From Dactylosporangium aurantiacum (GTDB taxonomy: Bacteria > Actinomycetota > Actinomycetes > Mycobacteriales > Micromonosporaceae): a DNA stretch of 39,071 nucleotides. Positions 18,160 to 25,766 of the stretch are shown piece after piece; positions within the stretch are counted from its first letter, which is position 1; every line of letters starts with the position of its first letter. The position numbers were made by a program, and so were the translations under genes. The notes under the pieces were generated by a model. That model ran no database searches and was not told the DNA's origin. It saw only the letters and a list, made by a program, of their open reading frames with translations. Location: positions 1 through 39,071 of the forward strand of contig NZ_JNYJ01000087.1 in the NCBI RefSeq assembly GCF_000716715.1. Direction: 5' to 3'.

Positions 18160-18308
18160 CGGGTTCAAGTAGGTCACTGTTAGCTCCACCGCCGAACGCC
18201 CCCTGCTCACGCAGGGAGCGTTCGCCGTTGGCGGCTTCGGATTCCCCGCGCACCGGCTGCGCCGGTGCTCCCCGGTGGGGGAGCTTTGCTCCACTCACAC
18301 CCCCTCAA
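18160..18308 (+). repeat. Triple-hairpin repeat, copy 2, with tRNA-3'-like leader
   Basis: The core 18184-18308 is about 95% identical to copy 1, with one mismatch in the hairpin 1 stem. It is preceded by GCGGGTTCAAGT and ends its leader in AGCTCCACC, a T-loop-like and acceptor-end-like module shared with copies 3 and 4. It starts immediately after the Uma2 stop codon. The terminal CCCCTCAAA motif recurs at about 18441-18450. Confidence 0.85.
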
Positions 18309-18504
18309 AACCTGGTTCGGGGTGAGCCGGGAGAGCGGGGGTGCTTCGCTTCGCTCGCAGCTGCCGCTGGGGGCAGGGTTTAGTCGAGCTGTCATATAAG
18401 TATACGTGCATATGGTGTTTACAACGTCAGCGCCCTCATACCCCCTCAAACCGATCACCGCCCATGTGACGACGTCCGGCCGTTCGAACTGAGTGCGCGG
18501 TTGC
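18309..18504. other. Non-coding stretch after repeat copy 2
   Basis: No gene seen. It has an unusually AT-rich island for this window (TCATATAAGTATACGTGCAT at about 18390-18409) and a second short CCCCCTCAAA motif, as if a further repeat copy had decayed here. Confidence 0.4.
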
Positions 18505-18533
18505 GGCCGGGGTCCGCCGTGGCGGCCCCGGCC
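18505..18533 (-). terminator. Terminator-like hairpin of the carboxypeptidase-regulatory-like gene
   Basis: GGCCGGGG / CCCCGGCC outer stem with CCGCC / GGCGG inner stem, starting 7 nt beyond the stop codon at 18541. No U tract. Confidence 0.6.
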
Positions 18534-18540
18534 GTCGTCG

Positions 18541-20664
18541 CTACGGGACGATGACGTCGACGGTCAGGGTCCTGTTGTTTCGGATCTGGTACGTCTGGGC
18601 GTGTGCGAGGTCGGCACCGCCGAGCCAGCCGCTGCGGCCGTCGGGCAACTGGTAAAAGATCTTGATCTGTTGCGGCGCGATGTTCGGGATCGTGAATGTC
18701 ATGGGCGGGTTGCTGTACTGGTTGTTGCTGTCTCCGGAGTGGAGGGCTTCGCCGGACAGTGCGTCGTACGCGACCACGAACGCATTGCGCGGGTTGCCGG
18801 CCGCGTCATGGACGGTGCCGGTGAGCGTGCCGCCGCCGGTGCGCAGTTTGATGTTCGCGGCGGCATACTTACCGGCCGGCACCGTCACCATCGTCGCCTC
18901 GTGGCGGTTCACCGCGTTGCCGGACCAGCGCCACTGGTACCCACGCTCGATGAACTGCACCGGCCATGCGTACGGGCCGACGCCCGGGATGCTGTATGTG
19001 CCATCGGCGCCAGTCCAGAACCCGCAGCCACCCTGGGGAGCGAAGCCCTGCGACAGCGCGACGACCGAGACACAGACCCTCGCGACTGGGGCGCCGGTGT
19101 TGACGTCGGTCACCTTGCCGCGGACCGTGCCGGCCCGGTCGAACTGGATGGTCGGCGCGGTGATCCGGTCGCCGGACGCGACCGTGAACCGCTGCGCGGC
19201 GTCGCGGTCACCGGTGCCGCCGGCCGCGCCGACCCACTGCAGGCCGAGGGTATCGCTGCGCGGGTCGGCGAGCAGCTGGTACGTGCCCGGCTCCAGCGGA
19301 CCGATCACCACCGAGCCCGGCGTCGGGCCCGGCCTCTCGTCCGAGCAGAAGCCGTACGGATCGTAGCCGTAGGGCTGGCTGATGTTCGCCACGCCGACGC
19401 AGCCGTTGACCGCGATGCCACCGTCGCGGCTGACCATCGTGGCGGTGATCGACGCGCCCTGGCGCATGGCCACGTCAATCGTCGCGGTCTGCCCGGCGGC
19501 GACCGTGACCGGCACGTAGGGCACCGTCAGGTGGAGGTGGTCGTCGATGTTGACGTTGAGCGTGTATGTGCCGACGAAGAGGTCGGCGATCAGCAACTCG
19601 ACGCCGGTGGCGCAGCCTCTGACGTTGTCGGTGTTCGTCGCCCACACGCAGAAGTTCTCCAGCGGTTCGCCGGTCGTGGCGTCGTGCGCGACGATCCGGA
19701 TCGCGCCTGTCGGCAGGAATGTCTCGTCGACCGTGGTCAGTTTGCCGTCGGTCACCGTGAACCGGTCGGCTGCGGCGCTGTCGAGCCTGCCGTGCGCGTA
19801 CTGCGTGACCCCCGCGGGCCCGGCGAACGCCACGACGTAGACGCCGAGCAGTAGGTCGTCGATGCGATACCGCCCGTCGGCGCCGGTGGTCGTCCAGCCC
19901 TGGCTGCCATTGCCGTCCGGCTGGTTGGCGATGACGCCCACGTTCGCCGCCGGGCTACCGTCGGCGTTGGTAAGCTGCCCGCCGACCGAACCCGTCGGCA
20001 GCACCGTTTCCACGACCTGCACCGCCTGGCCGGCGATCACCTCGACGGGCACCGCGGTCTCGTAGGAGGTCTTCCCGCCAGACCACTGGTCGAACGCGTC
20101 GCGGACCCGGTAGTTGAGCTTGTACGAGCCGACCGGCAGTTCGAGGGTGAACGCGCCGCTGGACGGAACGCTGACGCTGGTGATGTAGTTCTGCGCGGCG
20201 CTGTCGAAGACCGTGAGGTACGCCCAGGCCGGCGTGCCGTCCCGGTTCAGCAGGCTGCCGGAGATCGTCGCAGTCGGCAGCAGCCGGTCGTCCACCACCA
20301 CCGTGGCTCCCGCGCCCACGATGATGACGTCGCTGTCGGCATAGGTGAGCTTCTGATGGGCCCACTGGGTGAAGCTGCCGCCGCTGGCGCGGTAGCTGAC
20401 CTGGTACTCCCCGGCGGGGAGGTCCGGCAGCGTATACGCCCCGTTCGCGTCGGTCGTCGTCGCGGCCGGGGTGCTCATGTTCCACGTCTGCGCCCAGACG
20501 TCGGCTCCGACGGCCGGATTGCCGTTCGCGTCGGCCAGGTGTCCGGTGATGACACTTGTGCCGGTCTCGGCGTACGCCGGTGTGGTGGAGACCGCCGCGC
20601 CGGCGATCGTGGCTGCCGTCACCGCTGCGTGGAGCAGGGCACGGCGCAGTCCATGCTTTCGCAC
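18541..20664 (-). CDS. Large secreted protein of repeated carboxypeptidase-regulatory-like beta domains
   Basis: A 707-residue protein. A signal peptide at 1-32 ends in TTPAYA before ETGTSVITGHL. The rest is a chain of about seven CarboxypepD_reg-like beta-sandwich domains, each with a (G)xLxxxxGxPxxGxxV start and a DANGAYTLPDLPAGEYQVSY-type end (residues ~35-110, 130-205, 220-300, then more divergent copies to the end). No catalytic domain or sorting signal is seen, so it is probably released or loosely wall-bound. The GTG start at 20664 has an AGGAG site 5 nt upstream. It lies between repeat copies 2 and 3, opposite to their orientation. Substrate or partner unknown. Confidence 0.8.
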   Translation of the reverse strand: MRKHGLRRALLHAAVTAATIAGAAVSTTPAYAETGTSVITGHLADANGNPAVGADVWAQTWNMSTPAATTTDANGAYTLPDLPAGEYQVSYRASGGSFTQWAHQKLTYADSDVIIVGAGATVVVDDRLLPTATISGSLLNRDGTPAWAYLTVFDSAAQNYITSVSVPSSGAFTLELPVGSYKLNYRVRDAFDQWSGGKTSYETAVPVEVIAGQAVQVVETVLPTGSVGGQLTNADGSPAANVGVIANQPDGNGSQGWTTTGADGRYRIDDLLLGVYVVAFAGPAGVTQYAHGRLDSAAADRFTVTDGKLTTVDETFLPTGAIRIVAHDATTGEPLENFCVWATNTDNVRGCATGVELLIADLFVGTYTLNVNIDDHLHLTVPYVPVTVAAGQTATIDVAMRQGASITATMVSRDGGIAVNGCVGVANISQPYGYDPYGFCSDERPGPTPGSVVIGPLEPGTYQLLADPRSDTLGLQWVGAAGGTGDRDAAQRFTVASGDRITAPTIQFDRAGTVRGKVTDVNTGAPVARVCVSVVALSQGFAPQGGCGFWTGADGTYSIPGVGPYAWPVQFIERGYQWRWSGNAVNRHEATMVTVPAGKYAAANIKLRTGGGTLTGTVHDAAGNPRNAFVVAYDALSGEALHSGDSNNQYSNPPMTFTIPNIAPQQIKIFYQLPDGRSGWLGGADLAHAQTYQIRNNRTLTVDVIVP

Positions 20665-20853
20665 GTACGCTCCTGAATGGATGGGGTGGTTCGGATGCGC
20701 TCCGCGTCGGGCAGGGCGGCACCCTTGGCCGGAGGTATTACGCCCGTCGATGATGCCTTACTGTCGCCCGGCGGGTGAGGACGGACCATCGTCGGCGGCA
20801 TTCGTCTTCCGCGTCCTTGATCGATGGTTTCGACCGCCCGCTGGCGTCACTCC
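20665..20853. other. Intergenic stretch between the secreted-protein gene and repeat copy 3
   Basis: It should hold the promoter of the minus-strand secreted-protein gene. No confident -10/-35 pair or gene is visible. Confidence 0.4.
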
Positions 20854-20854
20854 G

Positions 20855-21005
20855 GCGGGTTCAAGTAGGCCATCGCCAGCTCCACCGCCGAACGCCCCCT
20901 GCTCACGCAGGGGGCGTTCGCCGTTGGCGGTTCCGGATTCCCCGCGCACCGGCTGCGCCGGTGCTCCCCGGTGGGGGAGCTTCGCTCCACCCACACCCCC
21001 TCAAC
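20855..21005 (+). repeat. Triple-hairpin repeat, copy 3, with tRNA-3'-like leader
   Basis: Bases 20880-21005 match copy 1 (16780-16905) with a single difference (A at 20905 in the hairpin 1 loop), exactly 4,100 bp away. The leader GCGGGTTCAAGTAGG...AGCTCCACC is shared with copy 2. A second partial copy of the last hairpin (GTGGGGAGCCTCGCTCCACC, 21010-21029) follows. Confidence 0.9.
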
Positions 21006-21119
21006 TCGAGTGGGGAGCCTCGCTCCACCCGCGCTTCTCAATCCTGTAGCGGCGCCGTCGAATTCGCGCAGGTTCCGTTGTCGCTGCGGTGCGTCGTCGC
21101 GCTGGGCAGGTGATGGGGC

Positions 21120-21491
21120 TCAGACCGCGAGGAAGTCGACGTCGTATTTGTGGATGTGAGCGTCGCGGGTGACCAGCGTGAGTTCTTCGAGCTGGGCTTG
21201 TGCGATGAGTATCCGATCAAACGGGTCGCGGTGGATGAGGGGAAGGCGACCTGCGGCAATGGCGTGGGCGGACGTTATAGGCAGCTCGCGGAACCCGCTG
21301 TCCCGGATGCGCTCCGGCAGGTCCGCCGGCTGCAGCTTGCCCAGGGACTGTTTGCTGGCAACCTCCCAGATCGTGGCTGGGCTGATGTAGACGTTGAGAT
21401 CGTGGTCGAGGCGGTCCTTGACGTCCTCGGCCAAGGTTGCGTCATCGGTGAGCCACCACAGCACCACATGGGTGTCGAGCAGCAGGCTCAC
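21120..21491 (-). CDS. PIN-domain toxin (VapC-like)
   Basis: A 123-residue single PIN domain, the usual size for a type II toxin ribonuclease. The four expected acidic residues are present: Asp6 (LLLDTHVVLWWL), Glu43 (ATIWEVASKQSLGKL), Asp92 (HRDPFDRILIAQA) and Asp110 (LVTRDAHIHKY). PIN toxins cleave specific RNAs (tRNA or rRNA) when freed from the antitoxin. Its GTG start overlaps the antitoxin stop by 4 nt (GTGA), so translation is coupled. A truncated relative lies at 16906-17070. Repeat copy 3 lies just beyond its 3' end. Confidence 0.93.
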   Translation of the reverse strand: MSLLLDTHVVLWWLTDDATLAEDVKDRLDHDLNVYISPATIWEVASKQSLGKLQPADLPERIRDSGFRELPITSAHAIAAGRLPLIHRDPFDRILIAQAQLEELTLVTRDAHIHKYDVDFLAV

Positions 21492-21748
21492 TGCGTCAAG
21501 CCAAACTCGTCGGCGATGCTGTCGTTGACGGTCGGCGAGTCCCAGTCGTCGCTCGCGATGAGCTGGCCGGTCAGTGAGCCCCGGCCGGTGCGTTTGATGC
21601 GTGGGTGGAGCGGGATCACCTTGGCGACCGGCGTGCCGGCACGGCTGATGATGATCTCTTCGCCGTGCTCCACGCGGTCGATGATCCGGGAGAGGTTGGT
21701 CTTCGCGTCGTGGATGTTGAACTGCGGAACGACTGCTTCGCTCGACAT
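21488..21748 (-). CDS. Phd/YefM-family antitoxin of the PIN toxin
   Basis: An 86-residue protein with the Phd-type N-terminal fold: FNIHDAKTNLSRIIDRVEHGEEIIISRAG then TPVAKVIPL, which dimerises and binds the operator. The acidic C-terminal tail (IASDDWDSPTVNDSIADEFGL) should wrap around and block the toxin. A perfect AAGGAGG site precedes the ATG at 21748. Immediately upstream, CCTTAG is repeated around the palindrome TTAGCTAA (21758-21765), a likely autoregulatory operator. Phd-type antitoxins paired with PIN toxins are common. Confidence 0.93.
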   Translation of the reverse strand: MSSEAVVPQFNIHDAKTNLSRIIDRVEHGEEIIISRAGTPVAKVIPLHPRIKRTGRGSLTGQLIASDDWDSPTVNDSIADEFGLTQ

Positions 21749-21810
21749 GGAACCTCCTTAGCTAACACCTTAGTCCGAGGCTTCGAAACCGCTACCAGAT
21801 CTGGCCCAGC

Positions 21811-21960
21811 AGGTTCAAGTAAGTAAGCGTCAGCCCCACCTCTGGACGGCCCCTGCTGACGCAGGAGCCGTCCGCCGTCGAAGGTGTCGTATGCCCGCGC
21901 ACCGGCTTCGCCGGTGCTCCCCGGTGGGGGAGCTTCGCTCCACCCGCACCCCCCTCAACG
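21811..21960 (+). repeat. Triple-hairpin repeat, copy 4 (diverged), with tRNA-3'-like leader
   Basis: Leader GCAGGTTCAAGTAAG...CAGCCCCACC is followed by hairpin 1 as GGACGGCCCCTGC / GCAGGAGCCGTCC. Relative to copy 1 two base pairs are replaced on both sides (A-T to G-C, C-G to G-C), with one stem mismatch. Hairpin 2 keeps its 8-bp stem with a changed loop (TTC). The right half (21898-21956) is almost unchanged. Confidence 0.85.
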
Positions 21961-21979
21961 CCGTTCCGGGGTTCAACTG

Positions 21980-22440
21980 TGGTCGTCGGCGCCGCGCCCC
22001 GCTTCGGGTCAGCCCTCCTGCGGCTGAGCTCAGCGAGCCTGGCCAGGGCAACGTTCTGTTACCCGGACAGCGTTTTCGAACCGACCGCCTTCGCGGTCGC
22101 CGAGCGCATGTCTCTCATCGCTCTCGCCACCGCCGACCAACAAGACGCACTCGACGACTACATCGAGGCACACGTCCACGGCGGCGTCCGGCTCCTCGGC
22201 ACCGCACTGGCCCGCGACGGTCGTCTCACGCCCCGGCTGATCGGTGACGCGGCCCGCACCGCAAACCACGACCAACAGGACCTCAAACGGGTCTGGCACT
22301 ATCGCCTCGGGCGAGCCATGTGGAGCACGCGCGAGCGAAGGCCGGCGGCAGCCCTCTGCCGGGCACAGGGCTGCCGACCGTTGAGGAAGCGGTGCTACGG
22401 GCAGGCCGGGACGGTGGCGAGGCAGCCGTTGCAGCTGTAG
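21980..22440 (+). pseudogene. Decayed DUF3626-family gene
   Basis: The frame contains APRFGSALLRLSSASLARAT, then FCYPDSVFEPTAFAVAERMS and DALDDYIEAHVHGGVRL, a segment I recognise from DUF3626 proteins. It joins directly to LGTALARDGRLTPRLIGDA and ARTANHDQQDLKRVWHY, which resembles the C-terminus of the same family. The N-terminal half is missing and about 50 residues appear deleted in the middle. The frame starts right after repeat copy 4 with no start codon context. The last ~35 residues look unrelated to the family. Confidence 0.65.
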
Positions 22441-22565
22441 TTGTACTCGCTGCCCTCGTCGACCGTGTTCCACCGGTCCAGCACGAAGTTGTAGCTGTCG
22501 CCGGGGTCAGCCCGGCGGTGCTGGCGTACACCGGCTCGGTCGCGCCTGCGGGCATGCCGCCGGTC
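22396..22565 (-). pseudogene. Frameshifted C-terminal fragment of a Cys-containing secreted-type protein
   Basis: On the minus strand one frame reads ETGGMPAGATEPVYASTAGLTP. After a one-base shift the next frame continues GDSYNFVLDRWNTVDEGSEY and NYSCNGCLATVPACP to a stop at 22396. Restoring one base after ACCCC (about 22500) joins them. The three-Cys tail is protein-like in composition. I do not recognise the family. A real frameshift or a sequencing error are both possible. Confidence 0.5.
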
Positions 22566-22592
22566 TCCGGCACGGCGGACCGGCAGGCCGTC

Positions 22593-22624
22593 GGGGTGCC
22601 CGGCGGTGGACGGCCGGGCACCCC
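22593..22624 (-). terminator. Terminator-like hairpin of the serine protease gene
   Basis: Perfect 12-bp stem GGGGTGCCCGGC / GCCGGGCACCCC with an 8-nt loop, 8 nt beyond the protease stop codon. No U tract, as for most hairpins here. Confidence 0.75.
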
Positions 22625-22632
22625 GCAGGTGG

Positions 22633-23511
22633 CTACAGGATGGTCACGCCGTAGGCGTTCACGGCCTCGCGGACCGGCTGGAAGTAGGTGATGCCGCCGG
22701 ACTTGCAGTCGCCGCTGCCGCCGGAGGTGAGGCCGATGGCCTTGCTGCCGTCGTAGAGCGGCCCGCCGGAGTCGCCGCCCTCGGCGCACACGTTGGTCTG
22801 GATCAGGCCGCTGACCGTGCCGCCGGGGTGGCCGGAGTAGCGGACGGAGACGTTCAGCGCGGTCACGGTGCCGCTGTGGGTGCCGGTGGTCGACCCGGTG
22901 CGCTTGACCGACTCCCCGACGAACGCGTCCGCGACGGTGTACCCGCCGGGGTGGCTCAGCGAGGTGTTGTCGTAGCGGACGAGCGCGTAGTCGTTGCCGG
23001 GGAAGCTGGAGGACACGGTCGGCCCGATCAGGGTGGTGTGCGAGGAGTTGGTGTACCACGTGCTCACCAGGTTGCCGCAGTGCCCGGCGGTGAGGAAGGA
23101 GTACGTGCTGCCGCTGACCACGTTGAAGCCGAGCGAGCACCGGTACTTGCCGCCGTAGATGGCGTCGCCCGCCGAGAGCAGGGTGGTGAACACGCCGGCC
23201 GTCCGGTTGATGACGAGCGCGCCGGCGTTGCTGCCCGCGGCCCGCTTGAGCGCCGCGATCTCGGCGCCGGAGACGCTGCTGTCGGCGGTCACCACGACGC
23301 GGCCGGCCGCCGTGTCGGTGTGCCAGGCGATGCCGTCGACGCCGGACCCGCCGACCGCGTCGTGCACCGCGGCGAGGGTGCCGGCGCCGTAGCTGGGCGG
23401 GGCCGCTGCGGCGGCCGTCGGCAGGGCGGAGAGGCTGAGGGCGGTCGCGGCCGCGACGACGGCGAACAGCCGGCGGGCGGGCACGCGTGTGTGGATGGGG
23501 GTGGTCCTCAC
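22633..23511 (-). CDS. Secreted chymotrypsin-like serine protease (S1E, streptogrisin/alpha-lytic type)
   Basis: A 292-residue extracellular protease. The signal peptide (residues 1-37) carries the ARR pair and ends in an Ala run; a short propeptide covers ~38-115; the mature domain begins near [19 protein letters not shown]. Catalytic triad: His144 in LTAGHCG, Asp174 in GNDYALVRY, Ser248 in [12 protein letters not shown]. Disulphides are expected between Cys125-Cys145 and Cys242-Cys269. GTG 23511 with AGGAGG 4 nt upstream is chosen over a longer frame that runs into divergent DNA. The propeptide is shorter than in typical alpha-lytic proteases. A hairpin operator region lies upstream. Confidence 0.93.
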   Translation of the reverse strand: MRTTPIHTRVPARRLFAVVAAATALSLSALPTAAAAAPPSYGAGTLAAVHDAVGGSGVDGIAWHTDTAAGRVVVTADSSVSGAEIAALKRAAGSNAGALVINRTAGVFTTLLSAGDAIYGGKYRCSLGFNVVSGSTYSFLTAGHCGNLVSTWYTNSSHTTLIGPTVSSSFPGNDYALVRYDNTSLSHPGGYTVADAFVGESVKRTGSTTGTHSGTVTALNVSVRYSGHPGGTVSGLIQTNVCAEGGDSGGPLYDGSKAIGLTSGGSGDCKSGGITYFQPVREAVNAYGVTIL

Positions 23512-23529
23512 TGATCCTCCTCGGAGGTC

Positions 23530-23590
23530 GACGGGGCCAGGGTGGGGCCCCGTCCGCTGGACAGCTGAGATGCAGCATGTAAATGCATCT
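23530..23590. promoter_or_regulatory. Palindromes upstream of the protease gene
   Basis: GACGGGGCC / GGCCCCGTC (23530-23554, loop 7 nt) would form a hairpin in the protease mRNA leader. AGATGCA / TGCATCT (23568-23590, 9-nt spacer) has the size of a dimeric regulator site. The ArsR-type regulator transcribed away from here is a candidate binder; this is an inference. Confidence 0.5.
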
Positions 23591-23721
23591 ATGAGTGAAG
23601 GCGGGGCGCGACGCTCTGGCGTTACTCTTTCCGCGTGCGCCGGCCGGCGGCCGGCGCCCCGACAGTCCGGTCCGCGACGCGGCGGGACGGTGGGCGGGGT
23701 CGCGTCGGTACCGTGGTCCGG

Positions 23722-24708
23722 GTGATCGAGCTGCTGTTCGAGCCCGGTGACCTGGCTCGGATCCGGTTCGCGCGGTCGCCGATGTACGAGGTCATGAGCA
23801 GCCTGCGCATCGCCGGTCACGCCGACCGGGTGCGGATGCACCAGCCCTGGGTGCGGTCGGTGCGCGGCGGCGTGGCCGGGCTGCGGCTGGAGCTGTTGCC
23901 GGCGTTGCTGGGCGACCCGCGGTACGTGCCCGAGTTCCTGATGCCGGCGCCGCAGCGGATGGACACGAGGTTCGGCGACGAGCTGGACCAGGTCCGGACC
24001 GCGCCGGAGGACGAGGTGCGGGCGCAGCTGGACCTGCTGGGAGGCGGCGCGCCGCTGCCGGGGGTGCTGCGGGAGCTGTACGAGCACCCCGGGCGCCACC
24101 TCGGGCGGCTGGCCGACGAGGTGCGGGCGTACTGGCAGGTCGCCGTCGAGCCGGTCTGGTCCCGACTCGCCGGGCTGCTGGACGCCGAGGTCGGGCACCG
24201 CGCGGACCAGCTGACGTCCGGCGGGATCGTGCGGCTGCTGGGCAACCTGCACCCGGAGCTGGAGTACGCCGGCGACGCGCTACGGATCCTCTGGCCGGGG
24301 TGGCAGTCGCGGACCCGGCTCGACGGGGCCGGGATGCTGCTGGTGCCGTGCGTGTTCGCGTGGCCGTCGCTGCTGGTCGACACCGGCGTGCGCTGCCCGA
24401 CACTGGTGTACGCGCCGCGCGGGGTCGGGCAGGTCTGGGAGGGCTCGGGCCGCGCGTCGCCGCCGCCGGTCGCGGACCTGCTCGGGCGCAGCCGGGCGGC
24501 GCTGCTGGCCCGGCTCGACCTGCCGCTGTCGACCACGCAGGTGGCTCGTGACCTGGGGCTGAGCGCGGCGTCGGTCAGTGAGCACCTGTCGGTGCTGCGC
24601 CGCTCCGGGCTGGTCTCGTCGCGCCGGGCGGGGCGGCAGGTGCTGTACCAGCGCACCGCCCTCGGCACCGACCTGCTCGGCGCCGGATCGGGGCCGCGGA
24701 TTCGGTGA
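23722..24708 (+). CDS. ArsR-type winged-helix regulator with DUF5937-like N-terminus
   Basis: A 328-residue protein. The N-terminal two thirds ([20 protein letters not shown] onwards) match the DUF5937-type domain found in actinomycete ArsR regulators. The C-terminal ~75 residues are the winged helix: [24 protein letters not shown] as HTH and [13 protein letters not shown] as wing. No metal-binding Cys cluster is visible, so it is probably not a metal sensor. GTG 23722 has TACCGT 7 nt upstream (leaderless). It is divergent from the secreted protease, which could be its target, though regulators of this type often control unlinked or efflux genes. Confidence 0.82.
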   Translation: MIELLFEPGDLARIRFARSPMYEVMSSLRIAGHADRVRMHQPWVRSVRGGVAGLRLELLPALLGDPRYVPEFLMPAPQRMDTRFGDELDQVRTAPEDEVRAQLDLLGGGAPLPGVLRELYEHPGRHLGRLADEVRAYWQVAVEPVWSRLAGLLDAEVGHRADQLTSGGIVRLLGNLHPELEYAGDALRILWPGWQSRTRLDGAGMLLVPCVFAWPSLLVDTGVRCPTLVYAPRGVGQVWEGSGRASPPPVADLLGRSRAALLARLDLPLSTTQVARDLGLSAASVSEHLSVLRRSGLVSSRRAGRQVLYQRTALGTDLLGAGSGPRIR

Positions 24709-24787
24709 CCGCCGAATCGTGGAGCCGCCGCGCCGGCCGCGCCGACCATGTCCGCAGACAGTGCGACGGACCTGGCAGGAGGCCAAG

Positions 24788-25303
24788 ATGCGGGTAGTGA
24801 AAGCGCTGGTGCTGGCGGCGGCGATCGTGGCGGTGACGGCGGTGCCGGCCGCCGCGTCCGGTGAGGGCGGCGGCGGAGGGTGGGAGCCGACGAGCACGCC
24901 GCCGTTCGTGATCCCGGCGGGGGACGTGTGCGCGTTCGAGGTCAAGGGCGACATCGTCCGCGACCGCGAGCGGATGCGCACCCCCGCCACCTACCCCGAC
25001 GGTTCACCGAAGGTGCAGGACTTCGAGGGGGTCCTGGTCATCCGGTACACCAACACGAGCAATCACAAATCGGTGGTGCGCGACGCGACCGGATCGATCC
25101 GCGTCTACTACCTGCCGGACGGCACCAGGGTCTCGCAGCTGCGCGGGCACAACGCCCTGCCGATCAAGGCGACCAACGTCGGCTTCCCGGGCGGCGACTA
25201 CATCACCCACGGCGACTTCGTGGTGATCCGTCACCCGGACGGCAGCCGGGAGGTGCCGGTGCAGCTGGGCACGATGGAGAACCTCTGCGTCACCCTCGCC
25301 TAG
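24788..25303 (+). CDS. Small secreted protein of unknown function
   Basis: A 171-residue protein with a clear signal peptide (MRVVKALVLAAAIVAVTA, cleavage after PAAAS), then a Gly-rich linker (GEGGGGGWEP). A beta-rich domain of ~125 residues follows, with CAFEVKGDIVRDRERM, FEGVLVIRYTNTSNHKSVVR and VQLGTMENLCVTLA. Two Cys residues near the two ends of the domain may form a disulphide. Related proteins are common in actinomycetes as hypothetical exported proteins. An AGGAGG site lies upstream of ATG 24788. The TAG stop shares CTAG with the convergent EVE-domain gene. Confidence 0.75.
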   Translation: MRVVKALVLAAAIVAVTAVPAAASGEGGGGGWEPTSTPPFVIPAGDVCAFEVKGDIVRDRERMRTPATYPDGSPKVQDFEGVLVIRYTNTSNHKSVVRDATGSIRVYYLPDGTRVSQLRGHNALPIKATNVGFPGGDYITHGDFVVIRHPDGSREVPVQLGTMENLCVTLA

Positions 25304-25734
25304 TCCGGCAGGTGGCCGCGGATGGCGGTGAGCTGCGCGGACGTGACGAATGACGGGTTCGCCGCCCGGGGCAGGCGCAGCACCTCCAGCCCGGCCAGGC
25401 GCTCGTCGGCCCGCAGCACGTCACGCGGCACGCGGCGGCCCTCGTCGAACCAGCGCAGCTCGATCGGCACGCGCAGCTTTGGGTGGTCGCCGTCGTCGAG
25501 GACGGGCGGGCCGGTCAGCTCGCCGGCGGCCCAGATCCCAGGGCCGACGCGGCGCTCGCCGCTGACCCAGAACAGGAACGGCTGGCCGGCGCGCATCAGC
25601 TCGGTCCGGTAGCTCGGCTGGACGCACCACCGCCGGACCGGGTCGCGCCGGGCGGCCACGTCCGCGACGTCCGAGGTGGTGCCGTTGCATTTGAGCAGCC
25701 ACGCGCCGAGGTCGTCGAGGGAGACCGTCCGCAC
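25300..25734 (-). CDS. EVE-domain protein
   Basis: A 144-residue single-domain protein: LGAWLLKCNGTTSDVADV at the N-terminus, then RTELMRAGQPFLFWVSGERR and GIWAAGELTGPPVL. This is the EVE/PUA-like pattern (W-x-x-K-N, R-x-G-D-x-x-x-F-W, A-x-G-x). EVE domains bind modified bases in RNA or DNA and appear both in RNA modification contexts and in restriction systems; neither partner type is adjacent here. GTG 25734 is preferred because TACGGT (25747-25742) lies 7 nt upstream; GTG 25743 would overlap that box. It is divergent from the YwqG-like gene with 32 bp between starts. Confidence 0.7.
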   Translation of the reverse strand: MRTVSLDDLGAWLLKCNGTTSDVADVAARRDPVRRWCVQPSYRTELMRAGQPFLFWVSGERRVGPGIWAAGELTGPPVLDDGDHPKLRVPIELRWFDEGRRVPRDVLRADERLAGLEVLRLPRAANPSFVTSAQLTAIRGHLPD

Positions 25735-25741
25735 CCGGTCC

Positions 25742-25760
25742 ACCGTAGCGCTGGCAGACT
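25742..25760. promoter_or_regulatory. Divergent -10 elements of the EVE and YwqG-like genes
   Basis: TACGGT on the minus strand (25747-25742, 7 nt before GTG 25734) and CAGACT on the plus strand (25755-25760, 6 nt before ATG 25767). Both genes appear leaderless. Confidence 0.45.
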
Positions 25761-25766
25761 CGCGGC

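Noticed and set aside
18160..18190. Complete tRNA gene at the GTTCAAGT module of repeat copies 2-4
   Set aside because: No D arm or anticodon arm lies upstream (copy 2 directly follows a stop codon), and the T stem does not pair.
22633..24252. A 539-residue fusion including the serine protease
   Set aside because: The extra N-terminal part is antisense to the ArsR-type regulator gene, and the protease has its own signal peptide, start codon and ribosome site at 23511.
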